From Bacteroidaceae bacterium (lineage in GTDB: Bacteria > Bacteroidota > Bacteroidia > Bacteroidales > Bacteroidaceae), in the NCBI GenBank assembly GCA_017534705.1, contig JAFXVU010000253.1:1-32727 (forward strand): a stretch of 32,727 bases of DNA. The letters run 5' to 3'. The translations under genes and the position numbers were made by a program. Below are positions 11,723 through 19,565 of this stretch, one piece after another. Below the pieces are notes generated by a model. The model was not told the origin of the DNA and searched no databases. It saw only the letters and a list, made by a program, of their open reading frames with translations. Position 1 is the first letter of the stretch. Every line of letters starts with the position of its first letter.

Positions 11723-11801
11723 GACACAAACATTTCTGAAATGATTCAACAATTATAAAAGGCGTTAATTGGCAAAATTAGCGCCTTTTATTCACCTCTC
11801 C
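11723..11801 (+). repeat. duplicated hairpin segment D, copy 1
   Basis: The segment GACACAAACATTTCTGAAAT through TTCACCTCTCC recurs at 13507-13593. The second copy has a small internal duplication (TTCTGAAATTCTGAAATG). The two direct copies bracket the Fic gene. Bases 11641-11722 between the HNH gene and this repeat hold nothing recognisable. Confidence 0.75.
11757..11789 (+). terminator. intrinsic terminator after the HNH-type gene
   Basis: AAAAGGCGTTAAT pairs with ATTAGCGCCTTTT (13 bp including one G-T pair, 7-nt loop). The T-rich end forms a U tail on either strand, so it can act in both directions. Confidence 0.75.
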
Positions 11802-11999
11802 TGCCTCTTCAGGGCGCAGGCTGCCAGCCTGCGAAACACTAACGACTAAAAGTTTGTTGTTCTATGTTGTTCCGTCGCGTCGCGGCGGCTCCCTCCTATC
11901 CCGTTAGGGATATAATCTTGTTCTTTGTTGTGATAAGTTGTTTTCAAATCAATCATTAGCCTCCAGGCTGCAAGTTTTATCCGCATCTCCATTTTCACA
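11793..11999 (+). repeat. dispersed intergenic repeat A, copy 2
   Basis: Second copy of the block at 10678-10887, starting immediately after the terminator hairpin. It diverges from copy 1 after CTCCATTTTCACA, where copy 1 continues into the promoter-carrying element but this copy does not. Confidence 0.8.
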
Positions 12000-12047
12000 G
12001 GTTGAAGTTGGAGATGTCGTTTTTCTTCAGATAATTCCCATGGACTC

Positions 12048-12078
12048 TTGCACTTTTACCAATTTTATTTTATTTTTG
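12048..12078 (+). promoter_or_regulatory. probable promoter for the Fic gene
   Basis: TTG at 12048-12050 and TATTTTTG at 12071-12078 are 20 nt apart, a good Bacteroidetes promoter. The leader to the Fic start would be about 195 nt and would include the duplicated GTGGT/CCCAC block. Confidence 0.55.
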
Positions 12079-12180
12079 CATACAGCAATCAAGTGGCTGT
12101 AAAGATTGCAAATGAAATCATCAACAAGAAGCAAGTGCAATGAGAAATATGAGGTGTAAGAATCCACAATCCCAAATTGG

Positions 12181-12274
12181 GTGGTATATATCCCACTAAA
12201 AAAGGTGGTTTACACAATAAAAATATCAACAAGCACGTTTATAAGGTGGTACATAACCCACTAAAAAAGGTGGT
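12181..12274 (+). promoter_or_regulatory. duplicated operator-like block upstream of fic
   Basis: Two 29-nt direct repeats (12181-12209 and 12246-12274) differ at two positions. Each has a GTGG-N8-CCAC dyad, then CTAAAAAA, then a GGTGGT half-site. The first dyad is palindromic at 14 of 16 positions. The second copy ends 6 nt before the ATG. Position and dyad symmetry suggest autoregulation, perhaps through the helix-turn-helix tail of the Fic protein itself; that is inference. Confidence 0.6.
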
Positions 12275-12280
12275 ACGATA

Positions 12281-13375
12281 ATGAAAATAGAAGAGATTTA
12301 TAATGTTTGGAAGTCGCTCTTCCCGCTTTCGGAGAAACAGACTGAACTGCTGAGAAAGAAATTCACTGCAGAGTATAACTACAACAGTAATCATATTGAA
12401 GGCAATACGTTAAGCTACGGGCAAACGGAGCTACTCTTGTTGTTTGGTAAGGTAAGCGGTGAGGGTGATTTGAAAGACTTTGTTGACATGAAAGCCAGTC
12501 AAGTAGGCGTCGAGATGGTAAAAGAAGCTGTAAAGGATAAAAGCATGCCACTGACACAGAACTTCATTCGACAACTGCATAAGGTGATTATACGTGAGGA
12601 TTATACCGTATATCGCGACTTGCCTGGTGGAGGTCAGACAAGTTATACAATTCATGCCGGACAATATAAGACACGACCCAATAGCGTTATCACACACTAT
12701 GGTGACCGTTTTGAGTATGCCTCACCCGAAGAAACCCCTTCGCTGATGAGTGACCTTGTGGATTGGTATAATGTTGCAGAGAAGGCGGGGAACCTGTCAC
12801 CTGTTGAACTGGCAGCCCTTTTTCACTACCGCTACATCCGTATTCATCCCTTCGAAGACGGCAACGGACGTATTGCCCGACTGATAGTGAACTACATCAT
12901 GGCTCGTCACGGATGGCCAATGATTGTTATACGCAATCGCAAGAAAGCAGAATATCTTGAAGCCTTACACCGTTCTGACCAGAAAATTGGTAAGGTACCA
13001 TCGGAAGGAGCTCATGCCACAATAGGAAAGATTGCTCCGTTTCTTGCTTTTTTCCGTCAGACTGTGTGCGAGGAGATGCAATGCGAAATTGACATTGTAC
13101 AGAATGCTGACCAAGACACTTGGTGGTACGATGGTATGAGAATAAAATTCAGGAGCGGAAACGGTTCCCGTCTTCTTTCTTTCCTCTGTCAAAAGCCTTT
13201 TGCGACATTCAATGAGATTGCAGAGCGCATGAAGGTGAACCGTTCAGCTGTTCAGAAGCAGATTGATGGATTCCGCAAAAAAGGCTATCTTGACCGTCGG
13301 GATGATGGCAGTTGGCATATTCTCGCCTTGAATTCAAGAATTGAGTCTGATGGTTCATGTGAACAGTATGAGTAG
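12281..13375 (+). CDS. Fic family AMP-transferase, class II, with C-terminal winged helix
   Basis: This 364-residue protein contains the Fic signature HPFEDGNGR at 189-197, where the His is the catalytic base and the GNGR binds the nucleotide phosphates. Near the N-terminus SNHIEG (Ser36, Glu40, Gly41) matches the (S/T)xxxE(G/N) inhibitory motif. The Glu normally blocks productive ATP binding, so this is a self-inhibited class II Fic enzyme. The C-terminal part (about 285-350, with FATFNEIAERMKVNRSAVQK) looks like a winged helix-turn-helix, common in this group and fitting autoregulation. The family transfers AMP from ATP to protein hydroxyls; the target cannot be told. No antitoxin gene accompanies it, as expected with a built-in inhibitor. 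It lies between duplicated hairpins beside a restriction island. Confidence 0.93.
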   Translation: MKIEEIYNVWKSLFPLSEKQTELLRKKFTAEYNYNSNHIEGNTLSYGQTELLLLFGKVSGEGDLKDFVDMKASQVGVEMVKEAVKDKSMPLTQNFIRQLHKVIIREDYTVYRDLPGGGQTSYTIHAGQYKTRPNSVITHYGDRFEYASPEETPSLMSDLVDWYNVAEKAGNLSPVELAALFHYRYIRIHPFEDGNGRIARLIVNYIMARHGWPMIVIRNRKKAEYLEALHRSDQKIGKVPSEGAHATIGKIAPFLAFFRQTVCEEMQCEIDIVQNADQDTWWYDGMRIKFRSGNGSRLLSFLCQKPFATFNEIAERMKVNRSAVQKQIDGFRKKGYLDRRDDGSWHILALNSRIESDGSCEQYE

Positions 13376-13506
13376 AGGTATGGAATGTGATTACCACTGT
13401 CCGACAGCAAAGAGCCATTGATGGCCAAACATGGAGATATCAAAGCTCGCCATCCTCATCTGGGCCGCCGACAAACTTGATGCCAGCAGGCACCCCACAG
13501 GCAAAC

Positions 13507-13593
13507 GACACAACCATTTCTGAAATTCTGAAATGATTCAACAATTATAAAAGGCGTTAATTGGCAAAATTAGCGCCTTTTATTCGCCTCTCC
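13507..13593 (+). repeat. duplicated hairpin segment D, copy 2
   Basis: Direct repeat of 11723-11801. Upstream, 13376-13506 contains only a 30-codon open frame (from ATG at 13430, MEISKLAILIWAADK...) that runs into the repeat; I cannot assign it. Confidence 0.75.
13549..13581 (+). terminator. intrinsic terminator downstream of fic
   Basis: Same 13-bp AAAAGGCG/CGCCTTTT hairpin as at 11757-11789. It isolates the Fic transcript from the restriction island that starts about 130 bp further on. Confidence 0.7.
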
Positions 13594-13678
13594 ACGGAGC
13601 ACCCTTCAACCAGACAACAGATGTTGTCTGAAGGTGGCTCTCGTAAATGCGCCCTATCGTCGAAAGTCTAAAAAATCG

Positions 13679-13718
13679 CCCCTGTACCGCATTATGGAAC
13701 AGGAGGGGTGTATCTTTG
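13679..13718 (+). promoter_or_regulatory. conserved 40-nt promoter block in front of the restriction island
   Basis: It begins CCCCTGTACCGCATT and ends with a perfect -7 box TATCTTTG (13711-13718). The same 40-nt layout, with the same first 15 bases, stands at 24864-24903 in front of a small membrane protein gene. CTGT-N13-ACAG symmetry occupies the usual -33 region, which has no TTTG, so a dedicated regulator may read it. The leader 13719-13816 contains only very short frames. Confidence 0.55.
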
Positions 13719-13816
13719 CACGCAAAACATGATTATCAACTAAAAAGCTTTATTATGGACTACTAGTATGAAGATTTAGTTAATAGAAAGAATATATTGG
13801 ATTATTATTTGTAATT

Positions 13817-15253
13817 TTGCAAATAGATAAATGGATGCTGTCTGCATATCCACAAAACACCGACTTAATCTCTCAATCCTTTGTTGATGATATAGTAAAA
13901 CCCTCAATAATGACGATGGCACAAAAACAGAATACTTTTTCTTTGTTCGATTTCAGCAAAAAAAGAGCCGATAAGATACAAGTTTTCGGAGAAGAAGCAC
14001 TTGATGAAGAAGGTAAGGTTATTCCTTTCATTGATCAAGCGGCACTAGTTACCCATTATCTTCAGTTGAAAGAAACTGATGTTAATTTGCCTTATTCAGA
14101 CAAAGCAGAAGAAATATTAAAATTGTGGTATGAGTTCGTAAAAGGAGAAAGACAACTCCGCCCAAATGATTTTGTCGAAGTTGCAGATTCTGCAAATGGT
14201 TATCAATCATATCTTTTCCCAGATCTTTATCAGGCTCCGTTTCAAGCCCCTTCTAACCCAAAGTTTACGTTCATAGATTTGTTCGCTGGTATTGGTGGTT
14301 TTAGAATGGCATTTCAAAATCTTGGTGGCCAATGTGTGTTTTCTTCTGAATGGGACGAACAAGCCAAGAAGACATACTACGCAAACTACGGTGAGGTACC
14401 ATTTGGAGATATTACAAAGGAAAGTACAAAGAATAAGATTCCCAAAAACTTTGACATATTGTGCGCAGGTTTCCCATGCCAAGCTTTTTCTTTGGCAGGT
14501 AAGAAACTGGGATTTGCAGAAACTAGAGGAACACTTTTCTTTGACGTTGCAGAGATTCTTAGACGTTATCAACCGAAAGCCTTCTTCTTGGAGAATGTGA
14601 AAGGATTGACTATTCATGACAAAGGCAAGACTTTCAAAACAATACTCAACACATTAGATGAGGTGGGGTATGTTGTTCCAGACCCTCAAATTGTCAATGC
14701 TATGTATTTCGGTGTTCCTCAACATCGAGAACGAATCTTTATCGTAGGGTTCAGAAAGGACTTAGGCATCAAAAAAGAAGAATTTACTTACCCTGAGCAG
14801 AAGGAAGTGACTAAACATTGGATTGATGTGAGAGAAGAAAAACCTGTGGCTGCTAAATATTATCTTTCAACGACATATCAACAGACCCTCATCAATCATA
14901 AAGCGCGTCATGCGGCTAAAGGCAATGGTTTTGGTTATGACATCATTCCAGATGATGGTATAGCTCATGCAATAGTTGTTGGTGGAATGGGAAGAGAGAG
15001 TAACCTCGTCATAGACTTTCGTCAAACGAATCTTACGCCTACGACCAACATTAAAGGCACTGTAAACACCGATGGCTGGCGCAAAATGACACCCCGGGAA
15101 TGGGCAAGGCTACAGGGCTATCCAGACACTTTCAGAATCGTAGTCGCTGACGCTTCAGCGTATAAACAATTTGGCAACAGCGTTGCTGTACCTGCAATAC
15201 AAGCAACAGCAGAACAATTACTCAAATCATTAAATGATAAATCAATTCTTTAA
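13817..15253 (+). CDS. DNA (cytosine-5)-methyltransferase, M.HpaII-like (CCGG)
   Basis: The enzyme methylates cytosine C5 using S-adenosylmethionine, protecting host sites from the endonuclease encoded 2 bp downstream. Counting from a TTG start, motif I DLFAGIGGF begins at Asp154, the catalytic Cys221 is in GFPCQAFS, motif VI ENV has Glu259, and motif VIII is QHRER. The target-recognition region (KGNGFGYDIIPDDGI, IVVGGMGRESNLVID, TPTTNIKG) and the C-terminal QFGNSVAVPAIQAT look very close to M.HpaII as I remember it, so CCGG with inner-C methylation is the best guess. The frame has about 150 residues before motif I, longer than in M.HpaII. ATG at 13835 or ATG at 13910 (MTMAQKQNTFSLF) are likelier starts than the TTG; the 13910 start would give about 447 residues. 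A TAATTTTG box at 13812-13819 would also favour the later starts. Confidence 0.93.
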   Translation: MQIDKWMLSAYPQNTDLISQSFVDDIVKPSIMTMAQKQNTFSLFDFSKKRADKIQVFGEEALDEEGKVIPFIDQAALVTHYLQLKETDVNLPYSDKAEEILKLWYEFVKGERQLRPNDFVEVADSANGYQSYLFPDLYQAPFQAPSNPKFTFIDLFAGIGGFRMAFQNLGGQCVFSSEWDEQAKKTYYANYGEVPFGDITKESTKNKIPKNFDILCAGFPCQAFSLAGKKLGFAETRGTLFFDVAEILRRYQPKAFFLENVKGLTIHDKGKTFKTILNTLDEVGYVVPDPQIVNAMYFGVPQHRERIFIVGFRKDLGIKKEEFTYPEQKEVTKHWIDVREEKPVAAKYYLSTTYQQTLINHKARHAAKGNGFGYDIIPDDGIAHAIVVGGMGRESNLVIDFRQTNLTPTTNIKGTVNTDGWRKMTPREWARLQGYPDTFRIVVADASAYKQFGNSVAVPAIQATAEQLLKSLNDKSIL

Positions 15254-15255
15254 TT

Positions 15256-16485
15256 ATGGCAGTTTGGCAGTTTAATAGAGGCGAGTGGACAGAAGCATAC
15301 GTATTCATGCGTCTTTTAGGGGAAGGCAGGATCTATGGAGCATCATCAGAACTGACTAGAGACAATTCCACTTATATCGATATTATCAATATTATCCGGG
15401 ATGAGCCTGATAAAATCATAATATTTGAAAGGTTCATCGAAGAAGAAATGGCTCATGTCAAAGCAACGAGAGATGGAGAAACAATCAAGATTGTAACAGC
15501 TCCTGAGATTTTCGAATATGCTAAAGAGTTATATGATAGCATCAAATCTTTAGCCTCAAATCGTGTTATAAGTGTTACTAATGTACAAGGTTATTTAGAA
15601 TCTTTAGGCGTTGACTCACCTAAAGCAAACCTTTCAGACACAGCGAGAGAAAGATATGGTGCAAAGACAGATATAATCATAACAAGCGAAAACTCTCTCG
15701 ACCACATGAGAACAACAGAAGGGTTCTCCATCAAGTCTCATATCGGTAGTTCCGCGACATTATTCAACAGTTCTCAATCATCTGGATTCAACTATGAAGT
15801 TGTTGGATGCAATGAAGTGGGAATGCATGAATTGAATTCCAAGGACGCTTTCCTCTCAATAATCGAGGGTATTAAGGCTAACTATTCATTAAAATACGTT
15901 GGATGCCGTAACGAAGCCTTTGAACAGAACATTGCAATTGTTGATTCCCGAATGGGCGAAATCCTAAATACAGCTGTTCTAACACAAGCAGCATATTATG
16001 GAGCATGTAGTTCAGACGTAAAATCAATATGCAATTTAGTGGCAGAATTAAATCCAATAAATGTCAGAAATCCACAAATGTTCTATCCTGCCAAATTCAA
16101 GGATTTCCTTTTCGCCTCATTTGCTGGTATGACCGCATCAACTGTTTGGAACGGACGGAAACGGCTGTCTGGAGGTTATATAGATGTGAGTCGTGAAGGA
16201 GAAATGCTTTACTATAGAGCCATTTCCGACGACATCTTCGGCAACTATCTCTTTGAGAACACTTACTTTGACCGTCCAGACAGAGGAATGTGCAAAGATT
16301 TGGCAGTTGCTACTGCACAAGCATTCATCAATGGACACCAGTTGTCTGAAGAAGAGATCCGTCAGTTGACCTATAGAAATGGTGTATCAGGTACAAGAAA
16401 GCCCAAGAAAGGAGACTTCGGCTATGTTTATCAGAAGGACGGACGTTATTACATAGACTTGAATTTCCAAATCAGATTCAGATAA
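15256..16485 (+). CDS. HpaII-family type II restriction endonuclease
   Basis: This 409-residue protein starts 2 bp after the methyltransferase stop, the tight spacing of a restriction-modification pair. The N-terminus (FNRGEWTEAYVFMRLLGEGR) and the central GAKTDIIITSE and FSIKSHIGSSATLFNSS stretches resemble the HpaII restriction endonuclease family, and the neighbour methyltransferase is of the same specificity family. It would cut unmethylated CCGG in incoming DNA. DIIIT followed by SIKS could be the D...(E/Q/S)xK part of a PD-(D/E)xK-like site, but I cannot fix catalytic residues by eye. Length is close to HpaII (about 360). The 119 bp to the McrB gene (16486-16604) show no promoter consensus, so all four genes may be one transcript. 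Confidence 0.85.
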   Translation: MAVWQFNRGEWTEAYVFMRLLGEGRIYGASSELTRDNSTYIDIINIIRDEPDKIIIFERFIEEEMAHVKATRDGETIKIVTAPEIFEYAKELYDSIKSLASNRVISVTNVQGYLESLGVDSPKANLSDTARERYGAKTDIIITSENSLDHMRTTEGFSIKSHIGSSATLFNSSQSSGFNYEVVGCNEVGMHELNSKDAFLSIIEGIKANYSLKYVGCRNEAFEQNIAIVDSRMGEILNTAVLTQAAYYGACSSDVKSICNLVAELNPINVRNPQMFYPAKFKDFLFASFAGMTASTVWNGRKRLSGGYIDVSREGEMLYYRAISDDIFGNYLFENTYFDRPDRGMCKDLAVATAQAFINGHQLSEEEIRQLTYRNGVSGTRKPKKGDFGYVYQKDGRYYIDLNFQIRFR

Positions 16486-16604
16486 ATGTATGCATACCGT
16501 TGAAAAGGTTATTACATCAGTTGTTCAACGAAGGGCAATGATGTTTTCGAAAAAGCATATAGCCATTTAGAATGTACTAGTAACAAAGATTAAAAGAAAT
16601 AGAT

Positions 16605-19565
16605 ATGGATAGCAAATTCTCATGGGTTCCATTGTTTGAAGAGCTTGCAAAAAAGTTGCTCAAATACAAGGAAGACCGCACCCCTTTGGTGGATTGGATA
16701 TATAACGAGTTAGGTAAAATAACAAGAGACGACGGCAAATCATTAGTCAGCTATCTGCACCAAAGAGATGGCTCAAAAATAGTTGACATTGACCCGTTCT
16801 CCGTTTTCGGTATTTTCAACCGCAATTTAAAGTGGGAGAACAGAACGGGGATACTTGCAAAATTCAAGTCTCATTTCTCTCTTGAAGCTGATATACCTAC
16901 CGACTTTAGTGGTATACCAATACTTGACGCACGACGAGCCTTCTTCTTTTCATGGGGACCGAATAATCATATCATTATTCGTGACATGTGGACACTCTAC
17001 GAAAAGGTTATCAATGGTGAGGATATTGAAACGGCATTTAATCGTGTGCTCGAAGATGGCCATATGCCTAAATATAGTCTGACCATGGTTCTTTTTTGGA
17101 TATGTCCGTATAAGTATATCTCGCTTGATTCACGCAACCGCGCTTATTTATCTACTATTGGCTTACCCGAAGATTATCCGACGTTCAACTACTCCATTTA
17201 TAAAGAACTACTTGATAAGGTTATGCCTGCTGTTCAAGCACATCATCTTCCTATCACGTCGTTTATAGAGTTCTCATACGCAGCATGGACAGCTACTACG
17301 AGCTCTCCCCGAGTATGGATGTGGAATGGAAATGAAGAATCCTTCAAAACAAACTTTCTGGCAGTAGGTGCTTCTACAAAGGGGAAACTTAATTTTTCGA
17401 CATTTAAATCTAAGGATGATCTTGCCAACGCCTACCGAAAAGTGGCAGGAAACACCGATGTCAAAACACCCTATGCCTATTGGGACTTCATTAAAAATGT
17501 AAAGATTGGTGACATTGTTGTCGTTTTCTCAAACCACAAGGATAGTAATGGATTCGCTCATCTGCTATATGGATGGGGACGTTTCAATTCCGAATGTTCA
17601 TTTTTGAGTGAAGCAGAGAATCCTGTACAACGTTCCGTTGAATGGCACATGCCCCGTCCGGAGTCTGTCGTGGAAGAGAGAAAAACCAAAAATCAGACGT
17701 TCTTTCATTGTTTAGAGGGAATTGAAGCTGATAACATCATACGTTTGCTAAAGATTACTATTGATAAAGAAATAACACCTATTGCAGCCCCTGTGGCTTC
17801 TTCAGAAACTTCATCTCGCAGATATTGGATGTATGCTCCTGGTGAAAATGCCTCGAAATGGATTGAATGTCAAAATGCTGGAATGATGTGTCTCGGCTGG
17901 GAAGAAATGGGAGACTACTGTCAATATTCTTCCTTGGAAGAAATACAAGAAAGAATGCAAAAGGTCTACAAAAAGCCAAAGGGATCTTTTATGAATGACC
18001 GTTTGGCATTATGGGAGTTTTGCCATGTTGTCAAATCTGGAGATGTCGTTTTTGTAAAACAAGGTAAGAAAAGGATAATAGGCAGGGGTATTGTCACTGG
18101 CGATTATGTCTATGATGAGACTCGCGACTCTTATAAAAGTTGCCGTAAGGTGGATTGGACACACACTGGGAGTTGGGATGCTCCACAAGATTCCGCAACG
18201 AAAACCCTCACAGATATTACAAAATATCACGACTATGTAAAGAAACTGGAAGCTTTATTCAATAGTGATGTGACGCCTCAAACAACATCAAAGAGATATT
18301 GGTGGCTTGTGGCAAGTCCTAAGATTTGGAGCTTCAACGATATGAAAGTCGGTGAAGTGCAGGATTACACTCTATATAATGAGAACGGGAACCGGCGTCG
18401 TATTTTTCAAAACTTCCTCGATGCAAAGAAAGGTGATGTGGTTATTGGATATGAGGCATCGCCTACAAAGCAGATTGTAGCTTTAGCTGAAGTGGAAAAG
18501 GAGAATGATGGGAAACTCATCATTTTCAAAAAAACAGAATCACTTCCATCCCCTATTGAGTATTCGGCATTGCGTTCAATTCCAGAATTGGCAAATATGG
18601 AATACATGAAGAATCCTCAAGGGTCATTCTATAAACTCACGGAAGAAGAATATAACTTTTTGATGGATTTGATTCGAGAGAACAATCCAATTCGTGTTGA
18701 ACAGCATTATCCACCATATACCGAGGAGGATTTTTTGCGTGATGTCTATATCAACAAAGATGCATACCGACGGATGAAAGCCCTCCTGCTCACAAAGAAG
18801 AATATTATCCTTCAAGGAGCACCGGGTGTAGGCAAAACCTATTCTGCAAAAAGACTTGCATACTCCATAATGGGTGAGATTGATAAGTCACGCGTTGAGT
18901 TCATCCAGTTCCATCAAAGTTATACATACGAAGATTTCATCATGGGATACAAACCTAATGAAGAAGGGGGATTCTTCCTAAAGAAAGGTGTATTCTACTC
19001 TTTCTGCAAGAAAGCAAAGGCTGACCCAGAACGGCCCTACTTCTTTATCATTGACGAAATCAACAGAGGAAACCTAAGTAAGATTTTCGGCGAACTTCTG
19101 ATGCTCATTGAGAACGAATATCGTGGTGAAACTGTTAAACTGGCGTACAGTGATGAAATGTTCGACGTACCCGCCAACCTCTATATCATAGGAATGATGA
19201 ATACAGCTGATCGCAGTCTGGCTATGATTGACTATGCCTTACGTCGCAGATTCAGTTTTATTGAGATGTCTCCAGGCTTCAACTCTGAAGGGTTTATGAA
19301 ATACAAGGCAAGTCTGAACAATGAATTGTTTGACAGGGCAATCAATATGATAACAATGCTGAATGAAGTGATCGCTAATGATGATTCCTTAGGCAAGGGG
19401 TTCTGTATTGGACATAGTTATTTCTGCAACCAAAAATCATTCACCGAAGATTGGCTTCGTAACGTCATCGAGTATGACATTATACCAATGCTCAGAGAAT
19501 ATTGGTTTGACAATAACATGCAGTTTGCTCAGCAAGTGGAAAGACTGAAAAGCATCTTCAAATGA
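16605..19565 (+). CDS. mcrB: McrB-like AAA+ GTPase with three EVE/PUA-like modified-base reader modules
   Basis: This 986-residue protein is the motor and recognition subunit of a type IV, modification-dependent restriction system. The C-terminal AAA+ domain has a Walker A GAPGVGKT at 738-745, a Walker B FFIIDEINRGN (Asp817) and the McrB signature MNTADRSLAMIDYALRRRF, including NTAD. Upstream are three beta-rich segments with the start pattern of EVE/PUA-like domains: RVWMWNGNEE (about 235-340), RRYWMYAPGE (about 405-530) and KRYWWLVASP (about 563-690). Each contains a KxGDxVV-type strand (KIGDIVVVF, KSGDVVFVK, KKGDVVIGY). Such domains flip out and read modified bases. E. coli McrB is 459 residues with one reader, so this protein is twice the size. 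Residues 1-230 are unassigned and helical. It overlaps McrC by 4 nt (ATGA), indicating translational coupling. Confidence 0.92.
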   Translation: MDSKFSWVPLFEELAKKLLKYKEDRTPLVDWIYNELGKITRDDGKSLVSYLHQRDGSKIVDIDPFSVFGIFNRNLKWENRTGILAKFKSHFSLEADIPTDFSGIPILDARRAFFFSWGPNNHIIIRDMWTLYEKVINGEDIETAFNRVLEDGHMPKYSLTMVLFWICPYKYISLDSRNRAYLSTIGLPEDYPTFNYSIYKELLDKVMPAVQAHHLPITSFIEFSYAAWTATTSSPRVWMWNGNEESFKTNFLAVGASTKGKLNFSTFKSKDDLANAYRKVAGNTDVKTPYAYWDFIKNVKIGDIVVVFSNHKDSNGFAHLLYGWGRFNSECSFLSEAENPVQRSVEWHMPRPESVVEERKTKNQTFFHCLEGIEADNIIRLLKITIDKEITPIAAPVASSETSSRRYWMYAPGENASKWIECQNAGMMCLGWEEMGDYCQYSSLEEIQERMQKVYKKPKGSFMNDRLALWEFCHVVKSGDVVFVKQGKKRIIGRGIVTGDYVYDETRDSYKSCRKVDWTHTGSWDAPQDSATKTLTDITKYHDYVKKLEALFNSDVTPQTTSKRYWWLVASPKIWSFNDMKVGEVQDYTLYNENGNRRRIFQNFLDAKKGDVVIGYEASPTKQIVALAEVEKENDGKLIIFKKTESLPSPIEYSALRSIPELANMEYMKNPQGSFYKLTEEEYNFLMDLIRENNPIRVEQHYPPYTEEDFLRDVYINKDAYRRMKALLLTKKNIILQGAPGVGKTYSAKRLAYSIMGEIDKSRVEFIQFHQSYTYEDFIMGYKPNEEGGFFLKKGVFYSFCKKAKADPERPYFFIIDEINRGNLSKIFGELLMLIENEYRGETVKLAYSDEMFDVPANLYIIGMMNTADRSLAMIDYALRRRFSFIEMSPGFNSEGFMKYKASLNNELFDRAINMITMLNEVIANDDSLGKGFCIGHSYFCNQKSFTEDWLRNVIEYDIIPMLREYWFDNNMQFAQQVERLKSIFK

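Noticed and set aside
12112-12159. 15-codon leader frame before fic ending EKYEV, resembling the QKYEV end of the 20643-20783 remnant
   Set aside because: The similarity is only a handful of residues and likely chance.
12281-13375. Fic as the toxin of a two-gene Fic/antitoxin pair
   Set aside because: The inhibitory SNHIEG motif is built into the same protein and no small antitoxin frame is adjacent.
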